From: Ferdinandcohnia sp047238305 | GTDB taxonomy: Bacteria > Bacillota > Bacilli > Bacillales > Bacillaceae_L | Assembly: GCF_047238305.1 (NCBI RefSeq) | Contig: NZ_JBDFMO010000001.1 | Location: 434,001-498,000 of the forward strand | Direction of reading: 5' to 3' | Length of the DNA: 64,000 bases | Shown: piece after piece, positions 36,056 to 43,854 of the stretch | How the letters are laid out: each line of letters opens with the position of its first letter | Position numbering within the stretch: the stretch's first letter is position 1 | Notes under the pieces: model-generated | Told to the model about the DNA's origin: nothing | The model's input: the letters and a program-made list of their open reading frames with translations, nothing else | Databases searched by the model: none | Translations under genes and position numbers: made by a program

Positions 36056-36343
36056 GAAAACACCTCAATTCTAACATTGAATACAACCAAAGCCCACTAG
36101 TAAAAAAGCTATTTGCAATGGTACCTAAAACTTTTCTTCATTTTCTTTTCCTCCTAAATTCCCATTCGTTCTTTATAATAAACTAGTTTTATCATATATC
36201 GAACAACCTATATTGAAAACACTTGAAATCGGTCATTCGTTCTATATAATGACCATTTTTCTCTTTAAATCTCTTTTTTACTCTATTTCTCTCAAAATTG
36301 TTCTTTAAAAAGAATATAATGTGTTTGTTCTCTAATTAAACAC
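36056..36343. other. Intergenic region with recurring promoter-like words
   Basis: About 290 bp, AT-rich. The word ATTCGTTCTWTATAAT recurs near 36165 and 36233, and a third, looser version (TTGTTCTTTAAAAAGAATATAAT) near 36299. All contain a TATAAT-type box. No coding frame was found; a perfect hairpin follows at 36344, so a short untranslated RNA is possible but unproven. Confidence 0.35.
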
Positions 36344-36376
36344 AAAGAAGGTGACCTCATATTGGTCACCTTCTTT
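36344..36376. terminator. Perfect 13-bp hairpin, probable terminator
   Basis: AAAGAAGGTGACC - TCATATT - GGTCACCTTCTTT. Downstream of the fnr-like gene (minus strand); T run short (CTTCTTTGTGTTT). Confidence 0.65.
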
Positions 36377-36420
36377 AAATATGGGACGCGGAACCTGTCC
36401 CTGTGTCCCTACCTGTGTTC

Positions 36421-37152
36421 CTATTGAACACCACCAGAGTACTCGCTAAGTTCATATAGCCGGTCCATGCGGTAAATGACTATTTTATGGTCATACATTT
36501 CAACAATCCCTTCCCGCTTCCAGCCATTTAAGAGACGATTAACGCTTTCACGAGTGGTACCGATGAAATCACCTAAGTCCTTGTTTGTTAACTCGATTGC
36601 AATCAGGATCCCATCTTTGCATTTGACACCATGTATTGTGGTTAATTTGATTAATGTCGCTGCCAGTGCACCTTGTTTATCAAGGAATAGGAAATCGTAC
36701 AATTTGTTTTGCATAATGCGCTGTGTCCAGCCTATCCAGCTCATGAATTCAACTGCAAAATTGCCGAATTGGTATAATAATTTTTTCAAATCACTCATAT
36801 GGATAATGCCAATTTCCGTTTCCTCTTCTACATCAGCACGGTAATTGTAGTATAGCTTTTCAGTAAAACCACCAAATTCACCAATTAGACTTCCTTTTTC
36901 TTTTATCGATAATAAGAAGTCCTTTCCGCGTTCTGAGGATGCACGAAGCTTCACTCTTCCCGAGATGATATAGTACATTTTTTCTGCTTCTTCACCTTCC
37001 CAAAAAAGGTGAGTTCCTGCCGCTACATTTCGAATACGCATTATGCTCTTTAATTTATTTAAGTTTTGTTCAGATAGAAATTGGTCGATGCTTTCATTAA
37101 CTGACTCTATGTGAGGAATCTCGTTATTTAATTCCCGAATAATCATTGCCAT
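36421..37152 (-). CDS. Crp/Fnr-family regulator, Fnr-like but without the C-terminal cysteine cluster
   Basis: About 243 residues. N-terminal cNMP-type beta barrel (AAGTHLFWEGEEAEKMYYII), long dimerisation helix (FAVEFMSWIGWTQRIMQNKL), and HTH (LTNKDLGDFIGTTRESVNRLL). The general sequence is close to B. subtilis Fnr, including the helix-turn-helix, but the C-terminal CxxCx4C [4Fe-4S] tail is missing and the only Cys is in GVKCKDG. The start is the ATG following GGGGGGATTCAAA; the six upstream codons are probably leader. It diverges from the GAF/NreA-like gene, and the pair lies beside the second nitrate operon, so control of these genes is likely. How it senses oxygen, if at all, is unclear. 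Confidence 0.85.
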   Translation of the reverse strand: MAMIIRELNNEIPHIESVNESIDQFLSEQNLNKLKSIMRIRNVAAGTHLFWEGEEAEKMYYIISGRVKLRASSERGKDFLLSIKEKGSLIGEFGGFTEKLYYNYRADVEEETEIGIIHMSDLKKLLYQFGNFAVEFMSWIGWTQRIMQNKLYDFLFLDKQGALAATLIKLTTIHGVKCKDGILIAIELTNKDLGDFIGTTRESVNRLLNGWKREGIVEMYDHKIVIYRMDRLYELSEYSGGVQ

Positions 37153-37289
37153 TTTGAATCCCCCCGCCATGACTTTATACTATAATCATACGGCTAATAG
37201 TTATAACAAGGTATCGGGGGAAGTCCTGAACTTTTCTTCCAAATTCCCCTATTTAATCTTCAGTGATTTTCCCCTAGTCAAGCACCTAC

Positions 37290-37356
37290 ATAGGAAATTC
37301 CCTTAAAACAGGTCTAAATATCATCTTTTAAAGCAATAAAGTTAAGGGAATTCCCT
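37290..37356. promoter_or_regulatory. NreC-like boxes between fnr-like and nreA-like genes
   Basis: AGGGAATTCCCT (37345-37356) fits the AGGG-N4-CCCT core I recall for the nitrate response regulator NreC. TAGGAAATTCCCTTA near 37290 is a second, looser copy, and CCCCTA half-sites lie at about 37247 and 37271. The 305-bp divergent spacer has no other recognised feature. Confidence 0.45.
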
Positions 37357-37457
37357 GAGATACAAAGACATTAAAAAGATTTACAATAGATAGGAGGACT
37401 AAATATATTTTTCGTTGATATAAAGAAATCACCATCAGTAGTCGAGGAGAGATTCTC

Positions 37458-37889
37458 ATGGAAGCGATACAAGTGGAAATTGAACAAAAACTTCATGATT
37501 TGTGTATGAACACCTCAAGTGATTTCTCTGCGATTGCACATGTTGATCAAGGGAATCAGACAATCCGCTGGGAATATGCACATGGTTATACAAATAACCG
37601 CTTTAAAAACATGGTGATTCGACCTGGCAAAGGGTTATCAGGCTCTGTTGTCCGTTTCGGTACAACCATGATTTTGGATATTGATACTCCTGACCGACAG
37701 CGTACTCGACTTCAATACCCAATCATGCTTGCTGAAAACCTAGTATCAGCTGTCGCTGTCCCCATCCATATGAATGGCAAGGTTGGAGCAGTCCTTCTAA
37801 TCGGCTCACGCACTGAAGTAAAATACACAACAGAACAAGTAGAGCACTTAAAAAGGGTAGCAGATGAAATTGCAGCAATAAAAAAATGA
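37458..37889 (+). CDS. nreA: GAF-domain protein, NreA-like nitrate receptor
   Basis: 143 residues, a single GAF domain: the segment GYTNNRFKNMVIRPGKGLSGSVVRFG and LAENLVSAVAVPIHMNGKVGAVLLIG are the family core. Size and single-domain form match staphylococcal NreA, which binds nitrate and relieves inhibition of the NreB kinase. RBS GAGGAGA. Its partners nreB and nreC are not intact in this window (see 45105-45816). Ended by a strong terminator. Assignment by family and context. Confidence 0.72.
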   Translation: MEAIQVEIEQKLHDLCMNTSSDFSAIAHVDQGNQTIRWEYAHGYTNNRFKNMVIRPGKGLSGSVVRFGTTMILDIDTPDRQRTRLQYPIMLAENLVSAVAVPIHMNGKVGAVLLIGSRTEVKYTTEQVEHLKRVADEIAAIKK

Positions 37890-37915
37890 ATCCCACGAAA
37901 GGATTCATTTTTTTT
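37884..37915 (+). terminator. Terminator of the nreA-like gene
   Basis: AAATGAATCC - CACGAAA - GGATTCATTT followed by TTTTT; the stem includes the stop codon. Confidence 0.88.
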
Positions 37916-38016
37916 AACTTTATTCAGTGGAAGTTCCTTACTTTTATAGCAGAAAAACATGAAAAAGCACAAAAAGCTAAAAGTAGAGGTTCATACTTGG
38001 ACTGAATAAAGTTAAA
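37913..38016. repeat. 104-bp MITE-like element with long terminal inverted repeats
   Basis: The left end (37913-37934) and right end (37995-38016) are inverted repeats of 22 bp with two mismatches; the outer 16 bp (TTTAACTTTATTCAGT) are perfect. The 60-bp interior has no gene. No target duplication is obvious. Confidence 0.65.
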
Positions 38017-38162
38017 GCCTCCGGCGGATGCCACGATTTTTCAAAGGAAATTTTTCGAGCTTAAGATCAAAGACTAAGTACGCCACATCCTGTGGCAACG
38101 TCTTTGTGACCCACCTCGTGTGGGCCTAAAAAATCGGGCGCAAATACGCCAAGGCGTATTTG
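38017..38162. repeat. Structured intergenic element, multiple hairpins
   Basis: Short perfect hairpins occur in a row: CCACATCCTGTGG, CCCACCTCGTGTGGG, and CAAATACGCC/GGCGTATTTG (38141-38162). Outer arms CGATTTTT and AAAAATCG enclose the first two. GC content and sequence differ from the flanks, as for other dispersed Bacillus elements. The last hairpin may serve as the terminator of narK-PAS on the minus strand. Confidence 0.5.
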
Positions 38163-38165
38163 ATT

Positions 38166-39671
38166 TTAGCCTTCTTTAATTCGTTTTCCGGTCATATCAC
38201 TAAGCATACCCGCGTATTGTACGATATCCCCGGAGTCATTTTTAATTGCGCTAATTGTTAGCCATTGTAAATAGTTTGAGCCGTCTTTGCGTTTATTCCA
38301 AATTTGCCCTTGCCAGAAGCCTTCTGTTTCAATCCTCTTCCAGAGCTCTTGATAAAATTCCTTTGTTTGTTTACCTGATTTTAAGATGTTTGGCGTTTTC
38401 CCGATAATTTCCTCTTCAGAAAAACCTGTAATCGTCGTGAAAGCTGGATTTACAGAAATGATTTTTCCATGCAAATCGGTAACCATGATTCCTTCAGCCG
38501 TATGATCGATGATCTGTTTTGCAAGCTCCATTCGTCCATTATAGTACATCCATATCACAAGAATTAAACTTGCTAATGCCACCTCAGATAAGGCCATAAA
38601 TCCAATTGCGTAATGTCCATTTACATGGTAGAGAATTCCCAAGAGAATAGGCGGGAAAAATCCTCCTAGTCCACCGATTGCAGAAACAATACCATTCACA
38701 ATTCCCGCTTGCTTTTGGAAATACATTGGCACCAATTTAAAAATAACTCCATTTCCGATTCCCGCACAGAAAGCAATCGTTAAGCATCCGACCGTGTACC
38801 AGCCGATTGATGGAGCAAATGACAAAATCATAGCAGATACGGTATAGCATCCGAACACAAACATTAATAGTATTAGAGAATGGAAACGGTCGGCAAGCCA
38901 ACCACCGATTGGTCGCATGATAGTCGCAAGCACGATAAAACCTGCTGTTCTTAGACCTGCATCGATTTTATCTAAACTGAAATTCTCCACTAAAAAGTTG
39001 GGTAAATACACGGTAAAAGCCACAAAAGACCCGAATGTAAGAAAATAGAATAAGCTTAAAAGCCATAGTTTTTCATTTTTATAGACACCCTTGATTTGTT
39101 CCATCAATGGAGTTTGAACCTTTACTTCCTTTTTATCTCCTAATAAAAAGTTTGCCAAAATAAAGACTGCTAGAATGATTAAATAAAGTTGAACGGTTAA
39201 TGACCAACCAATTTTGGTCGCAATTACAGGTGCTGCAAACGTGGAAATCGCGGTTCCAAGGTTCCCTGCACCGTAGATTCCGTTAACAAATCCGTGTTTT
39301 TCCTTCGGATAATACTTTGGTAGGGATGTTACACCTACTGAGAACACTGCTCCCCCAATCCCAAGGAAGAGTCCCCCGATTAATAGGTCAGTTACCGAAT
39401 TCGCTATACTAATATAGTAAACTGGAAACAATAATAGAACAAAACTAAGTAAAAAGATCTTTCTTGCACCAAATTGGTTCGCGTAGTATCCAAGTGGAAC
39501 TCGCAGAATTGAACCAAGGATTACCGGAATTGCAGTCACCAATGCTAATTGATTCGCTGGGATTGCAATATCCTCTTTCATAAACGGTAAAAGGGATGAA
39601 ATAAGTACCCAGACCATAAAACCAACGATCAGGTTTAAAGTTTGTAAGGGAAGTTGAATTTTTTTAACCAT
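38166..39671 (-). CDS. narK: NarK-type nitrate/nitrite transporter fused to a PAS domain (second paralogue)
   Basis: About 501 residues: 12-helix MFS transporter with GIGGAVFSVGVTSLPKYYPK and AIGGLGGFFPPILLG, then a C-terminal PAS/PAC domain (about residues 378-497; GIMVTDLHGKIISVNPAFTT, GKTPNILKSGKQT, QWLTISAI). Same fusion as the protein at 19452-20951, so the duplication followed the fusion. Start chosen at the ATG after AAAAGGAAGTG. Its start overlaps the stop of the upstream 95-aa gene by eight bases, so it is the last gene of the molybdoenzyme operon. Confidence 0.93.
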   Translation of the reverse strand: MVKKIQLPLQTLNLIVGFMVWVLISSLLPFMKEDIAIPANQLALVTAIPVILGSILRVPLGYYANQFGARKIFLLSFVLLLFPVYYISIANSVTDLLIGGLFLGIGGAVFSVGVTSLPKYYPKEKHGFVNGIYGAGNLGTAISTFAAPVIATKIGWSLTVQLYLIILAVFILANFLLGDKKEVKVQTPLMEQIKGVYKNEKLWLLSLFYFLTFGSFVAFTVYLPNFLVENFSLDKIDAGLRTAGFIVLATIMRPIGGWLADRFHSLILLMFVFGCYTVSAMILSFAPSIGWYTVGCLTIAFCAGIGNGVIFKLVPMYFQKQAGIVNGIVSAIGGLGGFFPPILLGILYHVNGHYAIGFMALSEVALASLILVIWMYYNGRMELAKQIIDHTAEGIMVTDLHGKIISVNPAFTTITGFSEEEIIGKTPNILKSGKQTKEFYQELWKRIETEGFWQGQIWNKRKDGSNYLQWLTISAIKNDSGDIVQYAGMLSDMTGKRIKEG

Positions 39672-39951
39672 TATGATCACTTCCTTTTTTAACGACATAG
39701 GTTAGTCCCGCTTGCTGATCAAAGGCTGACCATAAGTCATCGCTTATGGCTACCTCAGCTGTTAACGGCACAGCAAAAAACTGGAGTCGGTCAAAATAAA
39801 TTCGAAGGTGGGTTCCATCAGGACAAAGCTCCGTTTTAACTATTTCCTTTTTCACAAACGGGGCTTTGTCATCCCCGTCTTCATCCAAAATGGAGACTTC
39901 CATTTCTTCCGAGATAAACGTTTCTAAATATTTGATTTCAGTTAACTCCAC
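39664..39951 (-). CDS. Unknown protein of the molybdoenzyme operon (95 aa)
   Basis: A 95-residue soluble protein beginning, from a GTG, with ELTEIKYLETFISEEMEVSI. AGGGG lies ten bases upstream. It is rich in Asp/Glu and has one Cys. Overlaps the upstream gene by 14 bases and the narK-PAS gene by eight, so translation is tightly coupled. No family recognised; a role in nitrate handling is inferred from position only. Confidence 0.65.
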   Translation of the reverse strand: MELTEIKYLETFISEEMEVSILDEDGDDKAPFVKKEIVKTELCPDGTHLRIYFDRLQFFAVPLTAEVAISDDLWSAFDQQAGLTYVVKKGSDHNG

Positions 39952-40249
39952 AGCTGCTGCACCCCTTCTTTGCAGGATAGATAAACATTTTATAGCCTTG
40001 GAGATAAGACCAAAAGGCTTCCTCGGCATGCGTTTCGATGTACTCAGTAACTTCCTCCTCTGATTGCCATCTGCTCATGCCCTTCACCTCAGCAATCACA
40101 ATCTCAATGCCCTCTTCGGTCTTTTCTTCCAAATACCAATTCAACCGTATACCTTTAAAAAGTTTTGTTAAAAGTTCATTGATTTCATCTGTAAAATTTC
40201 CGGTTGCCTCTCTAATAAAACAAAAATCAAGATAGGTTTCGCTGTTCAT
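39938..40249 (-). CDS. Unknown protein with C-terminal CxxC (103 aa)
   Basis: About 103 residues, ending in GCSSCGVN, a possible metal or redox CxxC. The middle has FGIRLNW-like beta-rich sequence (LFKGIRLNWYLEEKTEEGIE). Start taken at the ATG ten bases after AAAAAGG; a GTG three codons upstream overlaps the previous stop. No family recognised. Confidence 0.62.
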   Translation of the reverse strand: MNSETYLDFCFIREATGNFTDEINELLTKLFKGIRLNWYLEEKTEEGIEIVIAEVKGMSRWQSEEEVTEYIETHAEEAFWSYLQGYKMFIYPAKKGCSSCGVN

Positions 40250-40254
40250 GTTTG

Positions 40255-40440
40255 TCACGCCTTTTTCAACTTTTTATAGACAACCCATGCGACCGGGAAC
40301 AACACGATGTTTAGGCCGCAAAAGATGAGCGTATTTACATAATTTTCGTAAAAATATTGGTGAACCATTTTTTGTGTAAAAATGATATTCAAAAACAAGA
40401 TGACAGATAGGACCAGGACGCCTAGGTAACTACGCTTCAT
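40255..40440 (-). CDS. Small membrane protein of the molybdoenzyme operon (61 aa)
   Basis: Two hydrophobic helices (about 5-22 and 36-55) with a basic C-terminus (YKKLKKA). RBS GAGGGTG. Overlaps the Rieske gene by 11 bases. Possibly a small accessory subunit that anchors the Rieske protein or stabilises the complex; inference from context. Confidence 0.7.
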   Translation of the reverse strand: MKRSYLGVLVLSVILFLNIIFTQKMVHQYFYENYVNTLIFCGLNIVLFPVAWVVYKKLKKA

Positions 40441-40957
40441 AACGTTTCACCCTCACTGCATAGACTGCACCGTTCTCCACCTTCACTTGAATTTCCGGTA
40501 ATGGACGTCGCGGAGGACCAGCAGTTGGTGCGCCAGTTTCGGCATCAAAGAAGCCATGGTGACAAGGACAAACCATTTGTCCTTCCTCCTTCACCCAAAA
40601 TACCGGGCAGCGAAGATGGGTGCAGGCATTTTGATAAGCTACATATTTAGTATCAGAAAGCCTAATTAAAATCGCATCATCATGGTCGCCGGGGAAGGTA
40701 AAATTTGTTGAATCCCCAACTGCCAATTTATTCACATCAATAATTTTTTTATGGGTGTATTCTTTATCACCAAGTCCCATTAATTCCTTTGCGGCCACAG
40801 CCCCCCATGGCAACGACGAAATCGCAAACACTCCAGCAGCTCCAACCAATGTCTTCATGAAACCACGGCGGTCAAGGCTTCGTTCATTATTGCGGTTAAT
40901 ATTATGCGTGTAATTATCCTCATTAAAAGGGATCTTATTATTTTTATCAGACGGCAT
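40430..40957 (-). CDS. Tat-exported Rieske [2Fe-2S] protein
   Basis: About 175 residues. Near residues 31-48 a twin-arginine motif DRRGFMKTLVGAAGVFA precedes a hydrophobic helix, so it is exported folded and membrane-anchored. The Rieske ligands are C115 and H117 (CTHLRC) and C133 and H136 (CPCHHG), with the disulfide pair C120/C135, typical of high-potential Rieske centres. (Numbering counts three residues upstream of the chosen ATG.) The start is the ATG eight bases after AAGGAG. In a nitrate-type operon this suggests quinol oxidation or electron transfer on the outer face. Confidence 0.92.
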   Translation of the reverse strand: MPSDKNNKIPFNEDNYTHNINRNNERSLDRRGFMKTLVGAAGVFAISSLPWGAVAAKELMGLGDKEYTHKKIIDVNKLAVGDSTNFTFPGDHDDAILIRLSDTKYVAYQNACTHLRCPVFWVKEEGQMVCPCHHGFFDAETGAPTAGPPRRPLPEIQVKVENGAVYAVRVKRYEA

Positions 40958-40978
40958 TCCCATCACTCCTTAGGGGAA

Positions 40979-41121
40979 GTTCAAAAAGTCCGGTGAATAT
41001 GACGCATCGATTTTCTGCGTTGGCTTGCTTCTCCGGTCCTCACGTATTAACTACAAACGCTCCGGTCCTCAAAGCTGCACCGCCTTGAAAATCTCGGTCC
41101 TCTTCATCCTCCTTTTTGAAC
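40979..41121. repeat. 143-bp dispersed repeat with perfect 10-bp terminal inverted repeats
   Basis: Ends GTTCAAAAAG (40979-40988) and CTTTTTGAAC (41112-41121) are perfect inverted repeats. The inside contains CTCCGGTCCTC and CTCGGTCCTC motifs three times. I recall the same element being frequent between genes in Bacillus. It lies in the only wide gap of the operon, between the ferredoxin and Rieske genes. Confidence 0.8.
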
Positions 41122-41127
41122 ACATAT

Positions 41128-41685
41128 TTAAAATAACTTCTCAATGCCCTGTAAGATACCAGGTAAACTAATCTTTACGTTTGTTTCTCCTTCAAGCGGC
41201 ATGCTTGTAACCCATTTTCCGTTGTCGAGATTATGTTTCTGTTTTTTCGCTTCAATTTCTTCATCTGTCAACCATTGAATCGTGTTTGATGGACAAACAC
41301 TTGCACACATTGGTGGAATCCCATCCTTTGACCGATCAATACATAGGTCACATTTGTACATTAGGTTTTGTTCTTCATCGAATTTTGGAATTCCATATGG
41401 ACAAGCAATTGTACAGTTTTGGCAGCCAATACATTTTTCAACAAGTGCGGATAGCACAGCACCTGACTCATGGATTTGAATCGCTTGTGCCGGACAGCTT
41501 CTTGCACATGCTGGGTTTACACAATGAAGGCACATAAGAGGCATGGTTTGCCTATTCACAAGTGGGTTAACGTCATACACATAGTTTCTATTACGCTGTT
41601 CATGCCCACCACATTGCGTACAAGCCGCAAGGCAAGAGCGGCACCCGATACAGTTTTCAAGTTCTAAGTAAAGCCTCTTTTGCAT
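41128..41685 (-). CDS. Four-cluster ferredoxin subunit (NrfC/DmsB-like)
   Basis: 185 residues with four [4Fe-4S] motifs: CIGCRSCLAAC near residue 12, CLHCVNPACARSC near 51, CIGCQNCTIAC near 84, and CDLCIDRSKDGIPPMCASVC near 109. Electron-transfer subunit of the CISM type (DmsB, NrfC, FdnH-like), linking a membrane subunit to a molybdoenzyme. It starts next to the stop codon of the molybdoenzyme gene. Confidence 0.93.
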   Translation of the reverse strand: MQKRLYLELENCIGCRSCLAACTQCGGHEQRNRNYVYDVNPLVNRQTMPLMCLHCVNPACARSCPAQAIQIHESGAVLSALVEKCIGCQNCTIACPYGIPKFDEEQNLMYKCDLCIDRSKDGIPPMCASVCPSNTIQWLTDEEIEAKKQKHNLDNGKWVTSMPLEGETNVKISLPGILQGIEKLF

Positions 41686-43854
41686 TTACTGCACCTTCTT
41701 TACAACTAGTTTTTCAATCTGAGCAGCACATGCCTTGAATTCTGGCATTCTTGAGATTGGATCAAGCGCTGCAATTGTCAGTAGATTAATAGATTCCTCG
41801 TGACCGAAATGATATGGAACAAACACGGTATCTTTTCGGATGGCTTCTGTAATTTTTACTTTATAAATACTTTCACCCCTTCTTGTAAATAGGCGAACTC
41901 GTTCTTCATGCTGAATCTCGTATTTTGCTGCTGTTTCTGGATGAACTTCAACATATGGTTCCGGACACATATCGTGTAAGAATGGAATCCGTCTTGTTTG
42001 GTTACCAGATAAATAGTGGTACACGACACGTCCTGTTGTTAGGCGAAGCGGATATGTTTCATCCGGTTCTTCAGCCGGTGGGCGGTATGGCAATGCACAT
42101 ATCTTAGCCTTTCCATCTGGATGATAGAATTTTTTATCGAGGAACATATGTGGTGTTCCCTTGTCTTCTTCATCACGGCAAGGCCAGAATACCCCGTCTT
42201 GCTTATCGATTTTATCCCATGTTGCCCCGTAGTAATCGGCATATCCACCCTTACTTGCAAGGCGGAATTCATCTGCAACATCTCTAGCTGTTTTTAAGTG
42301 TGAAAAATATTTTCCTCTTCCAAGACGCTCTGCAAGCTCAGCCTGCATTTGCCAGTCAGGCTTTGATTCACCAATTGGTTCTTGGGCTTTATTAATTTTA
42401 ATGATTCGCCCTTCGATATTTGTAACCGTTCCTTCATCTTCAGACCATGTCACAGATGGAAGTACGACATCTGCAAACTCTGCTGACTCTGATAAGTAAA
42501 AGTCTGCACATACCATAAAGTCTAGTGTTTTAAGAGCTTTTCTCACAAAGTTCAAGTTTGGTGCAGAGACTGCTGGATTTGAGCAAAGAAGATATAATCC
42601 ACGAATCGTTTTTTGCTCCATTAGCTCAAACATTTCATAGGCAGAAACACCTGGTTGTGGCATTTCTTCCGGTGTTATTCCCCAAACTTGGCAAACTTCT
42701 TTTACGTGTTGTGGATTTGTCAGTTTGCGGTAACCCGGTAATAGGTCTGATTTTTGACCATGCTCACGTCCACCCTGACCGTTTCCTTGACCTGTGAATG
42801 TCGCAACACCTGATTTTGGTCGACCAATTTTACCTGTGACTAGCGCCATATTCGTATAGCCCGATACATTATCCACACCTTTATGCTGCTGCTCAATTCC
42901 ACGAGCAAACATAACGACAGCATTTGGAGCTTTTCCGTATATTTCTGCGGCACGAATGATTTTTTCAGGTGCCACTCCAGTGAGTTGACTCGTATATTCA
43001 GGTGTGAATTCCTTCACAAGTTCCTTCGTCTCTTCAAAGCCATTCGTGTGATTGGCGATAAATTCTTCATCTGTATATCCATTTTTAATTAGTAAATGTA
43101 AAATTCCGTTTGCTAATGCTAAGTCAGTTCCTGGTTTTAAATCAAGATGTACATCCGCTCTTCTTGCGATAGGTGTTTCACGCGGGTCAACAACAATGAT
43201 GTATCCGCCTCGTTCTTGTACGTTCCAAACACGGAACATGGAGGTTGGATGGCACTCTGCTGTGTTACTTCCGGCAATAAATAAACAATCGGTTTCATGA
43301 ATGTCAGTCCATGGAAGTGTTGATCCACGGTCAACCCCGAAGGAACGAAGGAATCCGCCGGCTGCACTCGACATACAGAAACGTCCGTTGTAGTCGATGT
43401 AGCGAGTACCTAAAGCGACACGAGCAAACTTCCCAGTCAAATAACATTTTTCGTTCGTCATGGACACGCCACTGAAGACGGATAATGAGTCCTTTCCATA
43501 ATCCTTTTGAAGCTTCGTGAAGTTTTTTACGATTAACTCGTATGCCTCATCCCAACTTGCCTCACGAAAGCCATTTTTTGTCCCTTTTAATGAGGCGTCA
43601 TCGCGAATGAGTGGCTTTAAGATTCGGTCCTTATGATTTGTTTGCTGGTATGCGGTAACTCCTTTCGGACACATTTTTCCGACGGTTACTGGCCAGTCAT
43701 AACGCGGCTCAACTCCAACAATTTTATTTGTAGCTGTATTGACTCTCAGGTTCATTCCGCACTGCATGCCACAATAGCTACAATGCGTTTTAATTAATTT
43801 TTCGTTTGGATGAATGACATTTTCGATTTCTTTAAAAAATTTATCCCTTTGCAT
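41686..43854 (-). CDS. Molybdopterin oxidoreductase, NasC/NapA-like (probable nitrate reductase)
   Basis: 722 residues. [4Fe-4S] ligands C25, C28, C32 and C62; molybdenum ligand Cys160 in YNGRFCMSSAA, as in NapA/NasC and not Sec or Asp. Typical segments include SGVSMTNEKCYLTGKFARVA and GSNTAECHPTSMFR. No Tat signal, so the enzyme is cytoplasmic. RBS GGAGGC. It overlaps the cytochrome b gene by 14 bases. The nearest relatives by motif are assimilatory/Nap-type nitrate reductases, but here it is paired with membrane and Rieske subunits, unlike nasBC operons, which have a flavoprotein. Other oxyanions cannot be excluded. Confidence 0.85.
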   Translation of the reverse strand: MQRDKFFKEIENVIHPNEKLIKTHCSYCGMQCGMNLRVNTATNKIVGVEPRYDWPVTVGKMCPKGVTAYQQTNHKDRILKPLIRDDASLKGTKNGFREASWDEAYELIVKNFTKLQKDYGKDSLSVFSGVSMTNEKCYLTGKFARVALGTRYIDYNGRFCMSSAAGGFLRSFGVDRGSTLPWTDIHETDCLFIAGSNTAECHPTSMFRVWNVQERGGYIIVVDPRETPIARRADVHLDLKPGTDLALANGILHLLIKNGYTDEEFIANHTNGFEETKELVKEFTPEYTSQLTGVAPEKIIRAAEIYGKAPNAVVMFARGIEQQHKGVDNVSGYTNMALVTGKIGRPKSGVATFTGQGNGQGGREHGQKSDLLPGYRKLTNPQHVKEVCQVWGITPEEMPQPGVSAYEMFELMEQKTIRGLYLLCSNPAVSAPNLNFVRKALKTLDFMVCADFYLSESAEFADVVLPSVTWSEDEGTVTNIEGRIIKINKAQEPIGESKPDWQMQAELAERLGRGKYFSHLKTARDVADEFRLASKGGYADYYGATWDKIDKQDGVFWPCRDEEDKGTPHMFLDKKFYHPDGKAKICALPYRPPAEEPDETYPLRLTTGRVVYHYLSGNQTRRIPFLHDMCPEPYVEVHPETAAKYEIQHEERVRLFTRRGESIYKVKITEAIRKDTVFVPYHFGHEESINLLTIAALDPISRMPEFKACAAQIEKLVVKKVQ

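Noticed and set aside
41686..43854. Formate dehydrogenase catalytic subunit
   Set aside because: The Cys160 context (YNGRFCMS) and the SMTNEK and AECHP segments are those of nitrate reductases, and no selenocysteine-type TGA is present. Not excluded with certainty.
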